A stretch of 64,000 nucleotides of DNA, taken from the NCBI RefSeq assembly GCF_024435355.1, contig NZ_JAMJWG010000008.1, forward strand, positions 1 through 64,000. Direction: 5' to 3'. The position numbers and the translations under genes are program-made. Positions 16,810 to 25,030 of this stretch are shown in pieces. Each line of letters opens with the position of its first letter. Position 1 is the first letter of the stretch. The notes under the pieces were generated by a model that was not told the DNA's origin, did no database searches, and worked only from the letters and a program-made list of their open reading frames with translations. The DNA comes from Streptomyces odontomachi (GTDB taxonomy: Bacteria > Actinomycetota > Actinomycetes > Streptomycetales > Streptomycetaceae).

Positions 16810-16899
16810 GCCGTGGCGGTCGCGTCGGCCGTGGCGGTCGCGTCGGCCGTGGTGGTCGCGTCGGCCGTGGTGGTCGCGTCGGCCATGACGGTCACGGCG
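16810..16899. repeat. 18-bp tandem repeat
   Basis: The unit gccgtggcggtcgcgtcg occurs four times head to tail (16810-16881; copies 3 and 4 have T for C at base 9), followed by a decayed copy up to 16899 and further gtcacggcg steps. It lies between two divergent genes, about 70 bp upstream of the SDR promoter. It could be a simple-sequence expansion or a cluster of binding sites. Confidence 0.8.
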
Positions 16900-16914
16900 G
16901 TCACGGCGGTCACG

Positions 16915-16955
16915 TTCATGTAGCCCCATGACCCAGTTCATGTAGCTCCATTGAC
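16915..16955 (+). promoter_or_regulatory. Direct repeat overlapping the -35 of the SDR promoter
   Basis: TTCATGTAGCCCCATGAC (16915-16932) and TTCATGTAGCTCCATTGAC (16937-16955) are near-identical copies with starts 22 bp apart, two helical turns. The second copy overlaps the TTGACG -35 box, which fits an operator for the regulator of the degradation cluster. Confidence 0.55.
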
Positions 16956-16980
16956 GGTCGTCACATGAGCGTGCCATGGT
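16951..16980 (+). promoter_or_regulatory. Promoter of the SDR-ridA unit, leaderless start
   Basis: TTGACG (16951-16956) and CATGGT (16975-16980) are 18 bp apart. Transcription should begin at about 16987, the first base of the SDR GTG codon, so the mRNA would be leaderless. The sequence TGACGGTCGTCA at the -35 recurs nearly unchanged in the promoter at 18196. Confidence 0.55.
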
Positions 16981-16986
16981 CCGACG

Positions 16987-17748
16987 GTGGGCGCATTCAA
17001 CGGCGTAGCGATCGTGACCGGCGCCGGGCGAGGGATCGGCCGGGCCGTGGCCGTCAGGCTCAGCTCCGAGGGGTGTCGGGTCGCCCTGACCTCGCGCAGC
17101 GCGGACGAGCTGCACGCGACGGCTCGCCAGTGCCCCGGGGAGACGCTGGTGCTGCCCGCCGACATCACCGCGACCGACGCCGTCGATCACCTCTTCACCC
17201 GCGTGGAACGGGCCTGGGGCGGGGTCGACGTGCTGGTCGCCAACGCGGGCGCCGGGACCTCGGCGCCGCTCACCAGGACGACCGACGAGCAGTGGGCCGC
17301 CATGCTCGACCTGAACCTCACGGCACCGTTCCGGTGCATCCGCCGCGCGGTGCCGGGCATGGTCGAGCGTCGGCGAGGGCGCATCGTCGTGGTCGCTTCG
17401 GTGGCCGCGAAGCAGGGCGAGCCCTACATCAGCGCGTACACGGCGAGCAAGCACGGCGTCCTGGGAGTGGTGCGCTCGGCAGCGGCGGAGCTCGCCCGGA
17501 CCGGTGTCACCGTGAACGCCGTGTGCCCCGGGTACGTCGACACCCCGATGACCGAGGGGACGGTCGCCACGATCGCGGCGAAGACGGGCCGAAGCCCCGA
17601 AGCGGCCCGCGCGACGCTCACGGCCAAGCAGCCCCACGGGCGCCTGGTCGGCGTCGACGAGGTCGCGGACACCGTGTGGCTGTGCGTCACCAACTCCGCG
17701 ATCAACGGTCAAGGCATCAACATCGACGGCGGTGGAGTCCAGTCGTGA
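16987..17748 (+). CDS. SDR dehydrogenase of the 2-aminobenzoyl-CoA degradation cluster
   Basis: 253 residues, a classical short-chain dehydrogenase: cofactor motif TGAGRGIGRA (residues 11-20), NAGAG near 85, and the Ser-Tyr-Lys triad in VASVAAKQGEPYISAYTASK. NAD(P)-dependent oxidation of a 3-hydroxyacyl-CoA formed after ring hydration is the likely role, by comparison with the Azoarcus aerobic 2-aminobenzoate operon, which has a dehydrogenase, RidA-like protein, hydratase, acyl-CoA dehydrogenase and ligase around the monooxygenase/reductase. The GTG start coincides with the predicted transcription start (leaderless). The stop overlaps the start of ridA by GTGA, so the two are translationally coupled. 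Confidence 0.85.
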   Translation: MGAFNGVAIVTGAGRGIGRAVAVRLSSEGCRVALTSRSADELHATARQCPGETLVLPADITATDAVDHLFTRVERAWGGVDVLVANAGAGTSAPLTRTTDEQWAAMLDLNLTAPFRCIRRAVPGMVERRRGRIVVVASVAAKQGEPYISAYTASKHGVLGVVRSAAAELARTGVTVNAVCPGYVDTPMTEGTVATIAAKTGRSPEAARATLTAKQPHGRLVGVDEVADTVWLCVTNSAINGQGINIDGGGVQS

Positions 17749-18143
17749 GCCTCAACTTCTTCAACCCGGCCGAGCTGGCCCGTCCCAGCGGCTTCTCGCA
17801 CGCCGCAGCGGGCACCGGCCGGATCGTCTTCCTGGCCGGCCAGACCGCGCTCGACGGCAGCGGACGCATCGTCGGCGACGGCGTGGTCGAGCAGTTCGAG
17901 AAGGCCCTGGGCAACCTGCTGGTCGCGCTCGCCGCCGCCGGCGGCAAGCCGGCCGACGTGGCGAGCCTGACGCTCTACATCGTCGACATGGACGACTACC
18001 GGGCCCACTCACGCGCGATCGGCGCGGTGTGGCGGCGGCTGATGGGCACCAGCTACCCGGCCATGGCCGGGATCGGCGTGGCCCGGCTGTGGGACGCGGA
18101 AGCCCTGATCGAGGTGCAGGGTCACGCGATCCTGCCCGGCTGA
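17745..18143 (+). CDS. RidA family (YjgF/Rid) protein
   Basis: 132 residues matching the Rid fold: FSHAAAGTGRIVFLAGQTAL near the N-terminus, then VEQFEKALGNLLVALAAAGG and PAMAGIGVARLWDAEALIEV. The conserved arginine that anchors the carboxylate in true RidA deaminases lies in a xxxRxA context in that family; here the matching region reads TSYPAMAGIGVARLW, so imine-deaminase activity is uncertain. In 2-aminobenzoate operons a Rid protein is thought to help remove the amino nitrogen as ammonia from an enamine/imine intermediate. Start GTG 17745 overlaps the SDR stop (GTGA). A 116-bp gap with its own promoter separates it from the ligase. Confidence 0.85.
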   Translation: MSLNFFNPAELARPSGFSHAAAGTGRIVFLAGQTALDGSGRIVGDGVVEQFEKALGNLLVALAAAGGKPADVASLTLYIVDMDDYRAHSRAIGAVWRRLMGTSYPAMAGIGVARLWDAEALIEVQGHAILPG

Positions 18144-18195
18144 GTCGATCCCGCGCAGCACACGGGCAGGAGCGAGACAGGGATATGCAGTTTCA

Positions 18196-18225
18196 TTGAC
18201 CGTCGTCATGATCGATGCATAGCCT
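18196..18225 (+). promoter_or_regulatory. Internal promoter of the ligase operon with shared operator motif
   Basis: TTGACC (18196-18201) and TAGCCT (18220-18225) are 18 bp apart. The stretch CATTGACCGTCGTCA repeats the CATTGACGGTCGTCA of the SDR promoter with one change; its core TGAC-N4-GTCA is an inverted repeat. Both promoters therefore probably answer to one regulator. Confidence 0.65.
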
Positions 18226-18259
18226 GCCCGGAGGAGGGGATCCCTGAGGAGGGGGCACC

Positions 18260-19921
18260 ATGTCACTGTCACCGTCCGCCCACGTCGACACGTTCTGCCG
18301 AGACAACCTCCCGCCCGAGGCCCACTGGCCCGAGTTCCTCGACGTTCCCGGTGTCCGTTACCCGGACCGGCTCAACTGCGCGGTGGAGCTCGCCGACGCC
18401 ACGGCCGAGCGGCTGGGCCCTGACCGCCCGTGCCTGCGCGCCCCCGGCGCCGCGCCATGGAGCTACGGGGAGTTGCGGCGCCTTTCGGACCGGATCGCCC
18501 GGGTGCTCGTCGAGGACCACGGCATCGTGCCCGGAAACCGGGTACTCCTGCGCGGTCCGAACACGCCCTGGCAGGTGGCCTGCTGGTTCGGCGTGGTCAA
18601 GGCGGGAGCGGTGGTCGTGGCCACGATGCCGCTGCTCAGACGCGGAGAGCTGGCCACCATCGCCGAGATCGCAGCGCTCGACTTCGCCCTGTGCGACGCA
18701 CGGTACACAAGCGAGCTGCGGGCGGCGGACGTCCCCGGGCTGCGCATCGTGGAGTACGGGGGCGAGCACGGCCTCGCCGATGCCGCAGCACGCAAGTCCG
18801 ACACGGACGGAACGGGCAGCGCGGACGGCACGGGCGGCACCTTCACGGCCGTCGACACGGCGGCCGACGACGTGGCACTCCTCGCGTTCACCTCCGGCAC
18901 CACCGGGCGTCCCAAGGCGACCATGCACACGCACCGCGACGTGCTGGCGATCGCCGACACCTTCTCCGCCCACATACTGCGTCCGGAGCCGGACGACGTG
19001 TTCACCGGCACTCCGCCGCTGGCCTTCACGTTCGGCCTCGGCGGTCTGGTCGTCTTCCCGCTCCGGGTGGGTGCGTCCACGCTGCTCATCGAGAAGGCGG
19101 CACCGGACCGGCTGATGGACCTGATCGCCGAGCACCGGGTGACGGTCTGCATCACCGCCCCCACCGCGTACCGGGCCATGCTGGGCGCCGGCCGGGTGGA
19201 GAGGCTGGCCACGGTGCGGCGCGCGGTCGCTGCGGGCGAGCACCTGCCCGTCGCGATCTGGCACGCCTTCCACGACGCGACCGGCCTCGAACTCATCGAC
19301 GGCATCGGCGCCACGGAGATGCTGCACATCTTCATCTCCGCCGCCGACGGCGACATCCGGCCCGGCGCCACCGGTCGCGCGGTGCCCGGGTACGTCGCCG
19401 CGGTGCTCGACGAGAACGGCGCCGAGCAGCCCGCCGGCTCCCCGGGCCAGCTCGCCGTGAAGGGCCCCACCGGCTGTCGTTACCTCTCCGACCGCCGGCA
19501 GGACGTGTACGTGCGGGACGGTTGGAACATCACCGGCGACATCTTCGTCCAGGACGCCGACGGCTACTTCTGGTACCAGGCGCGCCAGGACGACATGATC
19601 GTCTCGGCGGGGTACAACATCGCCGGCCCCGAGGTCGAGGAGGCCCTGCTGGCGCACCCCGACGTCGCCGAGTGCGCGGTCGTCGGGCTGCCGGACGAGG
19701 CGCGGGGCCAGATCGTCAGCGCCTTCGTGGTGCTCCGTGCCGGCGCCACCGGCGACGCGGCGAGATGCGCGGCGTTGCAGCAATTCGTCAAGGAGCGCAT
19801 CGCGCCCTACAAGTATCCGCGCCGGGTCTTCTTCCGCGGCGAGCTGCCCAAGACCGCCACCGGCAAGCTCCAGCGCTCCCGGCTGCGAGCCGAGTTCCCC
19901 TCCGCGCTCGCCGACGCATGA
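18260..19921 (+). CDS. Aryl-CoA ligase, benzoate/2-aminobenzoate type
   Basis: 553 residues of the adenylate-forming family. Phosphate-loop LLAFTSGTTGRPKATMHTHR near residue 210, the A8 region YFWYQARQDDMIVSAGYNI, and the catalytic lysine in LPKTATGKLQRSRLR at the C-terminus are all intact. The N-terminus (ARLNCAVELADATAERLG-like YPDRLNCAVELADATAERLG) is typical of benzoate-CoA ligases. With ATP and CoA it would activate an aromatic acid to its CoA ester, the first step of the pathway; the neighbouring 2-aminobenzoyl-CoA monooxygenase/reductase points to 2-aminobenzoate. A Gly/Thr/Asp-rich insert (TDGTGSADGTGGTF) near residue 185 is unusual. GAGGAGGGGGC precedes ATG 18260. The stop overlaps an ATG (19918) of the next frame. 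Confidence 0.85.
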   Translation: MSLSPSAHVDTFCRDNLPPEAHWPEFLDVPGVRYPDRLNCAVELADATAERLGPDRPCLRAPGAAPWSYGELRRLSDRIARVLVEDHGIVPGNRVLLRGPNTPWQVACWFGVVKAGAVVVATMPLLRRGELATIAEIAALDFALCDARYTSELRAADVPGLRIVEYGGEHGLADAAARKSDTDGTGSADGTGGTFTAVDTAADDVALLAFTSGTTGRPKATMHTHRDVLAIADTFSAHILRPEPDDVFTGTPPLAFTFGLGGLVVFPLRVGASTLLIEKAAPDRLMDLIAEHRVTVCITAPTAYRAMLGAGRVERLATVRRAVAAGEHLPVAIWHAFHDATGLELIDGIGATEMLHIFISAADGDIRPGATGRAVPGYVAAVLDENGAEQPAGSPGQLAVKGPTGCRYLSDRRQDVYVRDGWNITGDIFVQDADGYFWYQARQDDMIVSAGYNIAGPEVEEALLAHPDVAECAVVGLPDEARGQIVSAFVVLRAGATGDAARCAALQQFVKERIAPYKYPRRVFFRGELPKTATGKLQRSRLRAEFPSALADA

Positions 19922-19995
19922 CCCGTCGCCCCGACGGCCACGGGCAGCGCCCTTCGTCCACGTCACACCAGCGAACCAGCACACGGGAGACGACC

Positions 19996-22470
19996 TTGCG
20001 CATCGCAGTCATCGGAGGCGGTCCGGGCGGCCTGTACTTCGCGGCGCTGGCCCAGCAGCTCGGGCAGCGGCACGAGATCACGGTCTGGGAGCGCAACGCC
20101 GCCGACGACACCTTCGGGTTCGGGGTGGTCTTCTCCGACGAGACGCTCGGCGGGATCGAGCACGCCGACCCCGGGATCCACCGGCGGATGGAGCGGGAGT
20201 TCGCCCGCTGGGACGACATCGACGTGCACTTCCGCGGCCGGACGATCACCAGCGGCGGCCACGGCTTCGCCGCCATGAGCCGCAAACGCCTCTTGCAGAT
20301 CCTCCAGGAACGCTGTGCCGAGCTCGGCGTGGTCGTGCACTTCCGCACCGAGGCACCCGACGTCGAGGCACTGGCGTCGACGCATGACCTCGTCGTCGCG
20401 GCGGACGGGCTGAACTCGGTGGTCAGGGCGGCCTACGCGGACCGCTTCCGGCCCAGCCTCGACCGCCGTACCTGCACCTACATGTGGCTCGGCACCGACA
20501 AGGTCTTCGACGCCTTCACCTTCGACATCCGTGAGACGCCGTACGGCGTGATGCAGGTGCACGGTTACCCGTTCGACGACCGCGGCAGCACGTTCATCGT
20601 CGAGATGCACGAGGAGGTGTGGCGGGCCGCCGGCTTCGACGACTTCGCGGCCCGCGCGTTCGCCCCCGGGGAGTCCGACACGAAGTCCATCGACCGGGTA
20701 CGCGAGCTGTTCGCCGACGTGCTCGACGGCCATGAGGTGATGGCCAACAACTCCAGATGGCTGCACTTCACCACGGTGCGCAACGCCCACTGGCGGCACG
20801 GCAACGTCGTCCTGCTGGGGGACGCCGCGCACACGGCGCACTTCTCCATCGGCTCAGGCACCAAGCTCGCCATGGAGGACGCCCTGTCCCTGGCGGCCTG
20901 CCTGCACGAGCACGACACGCTCGACGCCGCCCTCACCGAGTACGAGACCGAACGCAAAGGGGTCGTCGCCTCCACCCAGCGGGCCGCCCAGGCCAGCCTG
21001 GAGTGGTTCGAGAACCTCGGCCAGTACGTCGACCAGGACCCGCACCAGTTCGCCTTCAACATCATGACGCGCAGCCGGCGCGTCACCTACGACAACCTGC
21101 GGCTGCGCGACCCCGAGTTCGTCGCCGAGGTCAACGCCTGGTTCGCCCGGACGAACGCCGCCACGGGACCCGAACCCCGGACCGGAACCCCGGCCGGCGT
21201 CCCGACCGGCGTCCCGCCCATGTTCCAGCCGTTCCGGCTGGGCGAGCTCGACCTGGTCAACCGGGTCGTGGTCTCCCCCATGGACATGTACCGCGCCACC
21301 GACGGCATGCCGGACGACTTCCACCTGGTGCACCTGGGCGGCAAGGCCCTCGGGGGCGCCGGCCTGGTGATGACGGAGATGGTCTGCGTCAGCGCGACCG
21401 GCCGCATCACCCCCGGCTGTACCGGCATCTGGACCGACGAGCAGGCACGGGCGTGGCGCCGCGTCACCGACTTCGTGCACCGGGAGAGCGCGGCCAAGAT
21501 CGGCATCCAGATCGGCCACTCCGGACGCAAGGGGTCCACCCGGCTGATGTGGGAGGGCATCGACCAGCCCCTGCCCGAGGGGAACTGGGAGGTCGTCGCG
21601 CCCTCCCCGGTGGCCTACCGGCCCGGCGTGAACCAGGTGCCGCGCGAGCTGACCCCGGACGACCTGGGCGAGCTCACGCGGCAGTTCGTCGACGCGGCCC
21701 GGCGTGCCGACGCGGCGGGCTTCGACCTGCTGGAGCTGCACTGCGCCCACGGCTACCTCCTCTCGTCGTTCCTCTCGCCCCTGACCAATCTGCGCACCGA
21801 CGAGTACGGCGGTGACCTGGACGGACGGCTGCGCTACCCGCTGGAGGTGTTCGACGCGATGCGGGCGGTGTGGCCGGCGCACAAGCCGATGACGGTGCGC
21901 ATCTCGGCGACCGACTGGGTGGCTGGCGGCATCGACGACGAGGCCGCCACCACCATCGCCGCCCGGTTCGCCGCGGCCGGTGCCGCCGCCATCGACGTCT
22001 CGTCCGGCCAGGTCACCCCGGACGAGACCCCGGCGTTCGGCCGCTCCTACCAGACGCCGTTCGCCGACCGGATCCGCAACCGGGTGGGCGTCCCCACGAT
22101 CGCGGTCGGCGCGATCTCGTCGTACGACGACGTCAACTCGATCCTGCTGGCCGGCCGGGCCGACCTCTGCGCGCTGGGGCGGGCGCACCTGTACGACCCG
22201 AGCTGGACGCTGCACGCCGCGGTGGAACAGGACCACTCCGGCCCCGGCGCCGTCTGGCCCGACCCGTGGAAGGCGGGCCGCCGCAAACCCCCGACCGGCC
22301 GTACCGACGGACCGAAGCCCCGCCTGACCCTCATCCGCGAGGGCGAGCAGGGCACCCGGCACGCCAGATGGCGACCGACCGCGCCGGCGGGGCCGCCAGG
22401 ACCGACGGAACCGACGCGGACACCCGGCCCGACAGGACCGGCAGGACCGACCGGAGAGGACCCGCGATGA
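19996..22470 (+). CDS. 2-aminobenzoyl-CoA monooxygenase/reductase-like bifunctional flavoprotein
   Basis: 824 residues in two parts. Residues 1-385: FAD monooxygenase (IAVIGGGPGGLYFAALAQQL, and VLLGDAAHTAHFSIGSGTKL). Residues about 410-770: old-yellow-enzyme-like FMN reductase (MFQPFRLGELDLVNRVVVSP, IGHSGRKGST, FLSPLTNLRTDEYGGDLDGR). This fusion is known from Azoarcus 2-aminobenzoyl-CoA monooxygenase/reductase, which hydroxylates and then reduces the aromatic ring, and databases also label it salicylyl-CoA 5-hydroxylase. No gentisate dioxygenase is present, which favours the ring-reduction route. The last 40 residues form a Pro/Gly/Thr-rich tail (PAGPPGPTEPTRTPGPTGPA). TTG 19996 was chosen because it follows GGGAGACGACC and gives the usual start; ATG 19918, overlapping the ligase stop, is the alternative. 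Confidence 0.88.
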   Translation: MRIAVIGGGPGGLYFAALAQQLGQRHEITVWERNAADDTFGFGVVFSDETLGGIEHADPGIHRRMEREFARWDDIDVHFRGRTITSGGHGFAAMSRKRLLQILQERCAELGVVVHFRTEAPDVEALASTHDLVVAADGLNSVVRAAYADRFRPSLDRRTCTYMWLGTDKVFDAFTFDIRETPYGVMQVHGYPFDDRGSTFIVEMHEEVWRAAGFDDFAARAFAPGESDTKSIDRVRELFADVLDGHEVMANNSRWLHFTTVRNAHWRHGNVVLLGDAAHTAHFSIGSGTKLAMEDALSLAACLHEHDTLDAALTEYETERKGVVASTQRAAQASLEWFENLGQYVDQDPHQFAFNIMTRSRRVTYDNLRLRDPEFVAEVNAWFARTNAATGPEPRTGTPAGVPTGVPPMFQPFRLGELDLVNRVVVSPMDMYRATDGMPDDFHLVHLGGKALGGAGLVMTEMVCVSATGRITPGCTGIWTDEQARAWRRVTDFVHRESAAKIGIQIGHSGRKGSTRLMWEGIDQPLPEGNWEVVAPSPVAYRPGVNQVPRELTPDDLGELTRQFVDAARRADAAGFDLLELHCAHGYLLSSFLSPLTNLRTDEYGGDLDGRLRYPLEVFDAMRAVWPAHKPMTVRISATDWVAGGIDDEAATTIAARFAAAGAAAIDVSSGQVTPDETPAFGRSYQTPFADRIRNRVGVPTIAVGAISSYDDVNSILLAGRADLCALGRAHLYDPSWTLHAAVEQDHSGPGAVWPDPWKAGRRKPPTGRTDGPKPRLTLIREGEQGTRHARWRPTAPAGPPGPTEPTRTPGPTGPAGPTGEDPR

Positions 22471-23618
22471 CCGTCCTTGATGCCGAGCAGCGCGCGTACG
22501 TGGCCCACGTACGCGCGCTGGCCACGGACCGGCTGCTTCCGCTGGTCAAGGCGGGTGCCGAGGGCCGGGTCAATCGTCCGCTGCTCGCGGAGATGGGGGC
22601 GCACGGCCTGCTGCGGGGGCTGTTCGGGGGCGCGCCGGCGGACCCGCCCGAGGACGCCGCCGCGATGCAGCTGTGCCTGCTGCGGGAGACGATCGCCGGG
22701 GTGTCGGCGGAGGCGGAGACCGCGCTGGCGTTGCAGGGCCTGGGCAGTTACCCGATCCTCCAGTCCGGCCGGCCGGAGACGGTCGAGCGCTGGCTCCCGG
22801 GCGTGGTCAGGGGGACCACGGTGGCCGCGTTCGCGCTGACCGAGCCGGCGGCCGGCTCCGACGCCGCCGCGCTGGAGCTGCGCGCCGACCGGGACGGCGC
22901 CGGCTGGCGGCTGACCGGCGAGAAGGTCTGGATCTCCAACGCGCCGGAGGCGGACGTCTACACCGTCTTCGCCCGGACCCGGCAGGGCGCCGGCTCCCGC
23001 GGTGTCACCGCGTTCGCGGTCGCCGGGGACGCCCCGGGCCTCACCGGCGAGCACCTGGACCTGCTCGCGCCACACCCGATCGGCCGGCTGGTGTTCGACG
23101 GGGTGCGGGTCGAGCCGGCTGACGTGCTCGGTGACGTCGACGCCGGCTTTCGGGTGGCGATGCGCACGTTGGACCTGTTCCGGCCCAGCGTGGGCGCCTT
23201 CGCGGTCGGGATGGCCAGGGCGGCGCTGGACGCGACCCTCGACCACGTGTCCACCCGCCGGGCCTACGGCGGCACGCTCGCCGACCAGCAGGCCGTCGGG
23301 CACACCCTGGCCGACCTGGCGACCCAGTGGGAGGCCGCCCGGCTGCTGGTGTACCGGGCCGCGGCCGCCTACGACAGCGGGGCGCCGCGCTCCGAGATCA
23401 CCAAGGCCGCGGCGATGGCCAAACTCTTCGCGACGGAGGCGGCCCAGCGGATCGTCGACGGTTGCGTCCAGTTGCACGGTGCACGCGCGCTCCAACGCGG
23501 CCATCTGCTCGAGCATCTCTACCGTGACGTCCGCGCGCCACGGATCTACGAGGGTGCGTCGGAAGTGCAGCGGTCGATCATCGCCCGAGAGCTGTTCGAA
23601 GAGAGGAACTCCGCATGA
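22467..23618 (+). CDS. Acyl-CoA dehydrogenase of the aromatic degradation cluster
   Basis: 383 residues of the flavin acyl-CoA dehydrogenase family. Visible signatures are FALTEPAAGSDAAALELRAD (FAD/substrate region near residue 125), GEKVWISNAPEADVYTVFAR, and the C-terminal IYEGASEVQRSIIARELF. It would oxidise an alicyclic or opened acyl-CoA between ring reduction and beta-oxidation in the cytoplasm, as proposed for the Azoarcus cluster. ATG 22467 overlaps the stop of the preceding gene (ATGA), and its own stop overlaps the start of the hydratase gene in the same way, so the three are translationally coupled. The N-terminal helical region is somewhat short, giving a slightly small protein for the family. 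Confidence 0.87.
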   Translation: MTVLDAEQRAYVAHVRALATDRLLPLVKAGAEGRVNRPLLAEMGAHGLLRGLFGGAPADPPEDAAAMQLCLLRETIAGVSAEAETALALQGLGSYPILQSGRPETVERWLPGVVRGTTVAAFALTEPAAGSDAAALELRADRDGAGWRLTGEKVWISNAPEADVYTVFARTRQGAGSRGVTAFAVAGDAPGLTGEHLDLLAPHPIGRLVFDGVRVEPADVLGDVDAGFRVAMRTLDLFRPSVGAFAVGMARAALDATLDHVSTRRAYGGTLADQQAVGHTLADLATQWEAARLLVYRAAAAYDSGAPRSEITKAAAMAKLFATEAAQRIVDGCVQLHGARALQRGHLLEHLYRDVRAPRIYEGASEVQRSIIARELFEERNSA

Positions 23619-24442
23619 CCCGCTTCCGCGCGTCCGCACCCCTGACCGAGCGCTGGGACCACTTCGACTTCCGCGTGCAGGGTGCCGTCGCGACGGTGAC
23701 CCTGAACCGGCCGGAGAAGCTCAACCCGCTGACGTTCGAGTCGTACGCCGACCTGCGCGACCTGCTGGCCGAGCTGCCCCATCGCACGGGCGTCAGGGTC
23801 CTGGTCATCCAGGGTGCGGGGCGCGGCTTCTGCGGGGGCGGCGACGTCAACGAGATCATCGGCGAACTGATCAAGATGAAGGCCGGTGACCTCATGAAGT
23901 TCACCCGGATGACCGGCGATGTCATCCGGGCGATGCGGGAGTGCCCGATCCCGATCATCGTCAAGATCCAGGGCGTCGCCGCCGGCGCCGGCGCGGTCGT
24001 GGCGCTCGCGGCGGACTTCCGGGTGGTCGGCAGGTCCGGCCGCTTCGCGTTCCTGTTCACCAAGGTCGGGCTCTCGGGCGGCGACATGGGCGCGGCGTAC
24101 CTGCTGCCGCGCGTCGTCGGGCTGGGGCGCGCCACGTCGCTGCTCATGCTGGGCGACGCGATCGACGCCGAGACGGCCGACCGGTACGGCCTGGTCTCCC
24201 AGCTGGTCGAGGACGAGGCGCTCGACGACGCCGTGGCGGCGCTGGCCGGGCGGCTGGCCGACGGCCCGACCCTGGCGCTGTCCCAGACCAAGGCGCTGCT
24301 GACCCGCGAGCTTGACATGTCGATGTCCTCGTCGATGGAGCTCGACGCGATGACCCAGGCGCTGCTGATGACCACCGACGACCACGCCGAGTTCCACGCC
24401 GCGTTCAACGCCGGGCGCCCGCCCGCGTGGACCGGCCAGTGA
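23615..24442 (+). CDS. Enoyl-CoA hydratase/isomerase family protein
   Basis: 275 residues of the crotonase fold. VATVTLNRPEKLNPLTFESY, the oxyanion-hole strand VLVIQGAGRGFCGGGDVNEI and KIQGVAAGAGAVVALAADFR are clear. The catalytic-loop region is KVGLSGGDMGAAYLLPRVVG, where the second glutamate of classical hydratases is replaced by Asp/Met; this form occurs in ring-cleaving or hydrating relatives in aromatic pathways. A role in hydrating an unsaturated alicyclic acyl-CoA, or hydrolytic ring opening, is inferred from context. It is the last gene of the coupled operon (ATGA overlap at 23615). The next gene is 64 bp away and probably separate. Confidence 0.85.
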   Translation: MTRFRASAPLTERWDHFDFRVQGAVATVTLNRPEKLNPLTFESYADLRDLLAELPHRTGVRVLVIQGAGRGFCGGGDVNEIIGELIKMKAGDLMKFTRMTGDVIRAMRECPIPIIVKIQGVAAGAGAVVALAADFRVVGRSGRFAFLFTKVGLSGGDMGAAYLLPRVVGLGRATSLLMLGDAIDAETADRYGLVSQLVEDEALDDAVAALAGRLADGPTLALSQTKALLTRELDMSMSSSMELDAMTQALLMTTDDHAEFHAAFNAGRPPAWTGQ

Positions 24443-24506
24443 GCGTCCGCGCCGGGGGCTCCCGTGGCTCGTGACGGCCCAGGCCCACGCACGGCATGAT
24501 CGGGGC

Positions 24507-24938
24507 ATGTCCGCGCCACAGTTCGACGTCGATGCCTTCCTCTCCCAACCCCTCACGGCCCGGGTGGCGACCGCGGGGCCGACGGTGCGTCCGACGTGGT
24601 TCCTCTGGGAGGACGGGGCCTTCTGGATCCTGACCGGCCCGTGGGCACGGCTGCCGGGGCACGTTCGGGCGGACCCCGCCATCGCCCTCGTCGTCGACGT
24701 GTGCGAGGTCGGCACGGGTCTGGTCAGGCAGGTCATCGCGCGTGGGCGGGCGGAGGTGCTGCCCTTCGACGTGCCGCGTGGCCGGCGCAAGCTCAGCCGG
24801 TACCTCGGCACCGACGAGGCGGCGTGGGACGCCCGCTTCCGGCACTACCTGCTCGACGACCCGGCTGAACGGGGCACGGTGTGGCTGCGGTTGCGTCCGG
24901 ACTCCCTGGTCGCGAAGGACCTCAGCTATTCCGTGTGA
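24507..24938 (+). CDS. Pyridoxamine 5'-phosphate oxidase-related flavin/F420-binding protein
   Basis: 143 residues with the split beta-barrel pattern of PPOX-like proteins: FLSQPLTARVATAGPTVRPT at the N-terminus, FLWEDGAFWILTGPWARLPG, and DPAIALVVDVCEVGTGLVRQ. Such proteins bind FMN or F420 and reduce or oxidise small molecules. No substrate is evident, and the tight spacing after the hydratase may be accidental. ATG 24507 follows a GGGG stretch. A short C-terminal strand (VWLRLRPDSLVAKDLSYSV) completes the fold, so the protein appears intact. Confidence 0.72.
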   Translation: MSAPQFDVDAFLSQPLTARVATAGPTVRPTWFLWEDGAFWILTGPWARLPGHVRADPAIALVVDVCEVGTGLVRQVIARGRAEVLPFDVPRGRRKLSRYLGTDEAAWDARFRHYLLDDPAERGTVWLRLRPDSLVAKDLSYSV

Positions 24939-24978
24939 CGTCGTGGCGCGCAGGCGGGGGGCGGCTCGGCTCGCGTTA

Positions 24979-25006
24979 TTGACATGCCCCTGCCGCCCGG
25001 TACCTT
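24979..25006 (+). promoter_or_regulatory. Promoter of the orphan secreted protein gene
   Basis: TTGACA (24979-24984) and TACCTT (25001-25006) are 16 bp apart. The predicted transcript starts near 25013 and has an unusually long leader of about 215 nt, which contains the hairpin at 25031-25069. Confidence 0.65.
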
Positions 25007-25030
25007 AGGGCTGCACAGTATGTCGCACGC

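Noticed and set aside
16801..16930. CRISPR-like array
   Set aside because: The 18-bp units are adjacent with no spacers, so this is a simple tandem repeat.
20000..22470. Gentisate/salicylate degradation operon
   Set aside because: The fusion enzyme is often labelled salicylyl-CoA 5-hydroxylase, but no gentisate dioxygenase is present and the set of partner genes fits the 2-aminobenzoyl-CoA route better.
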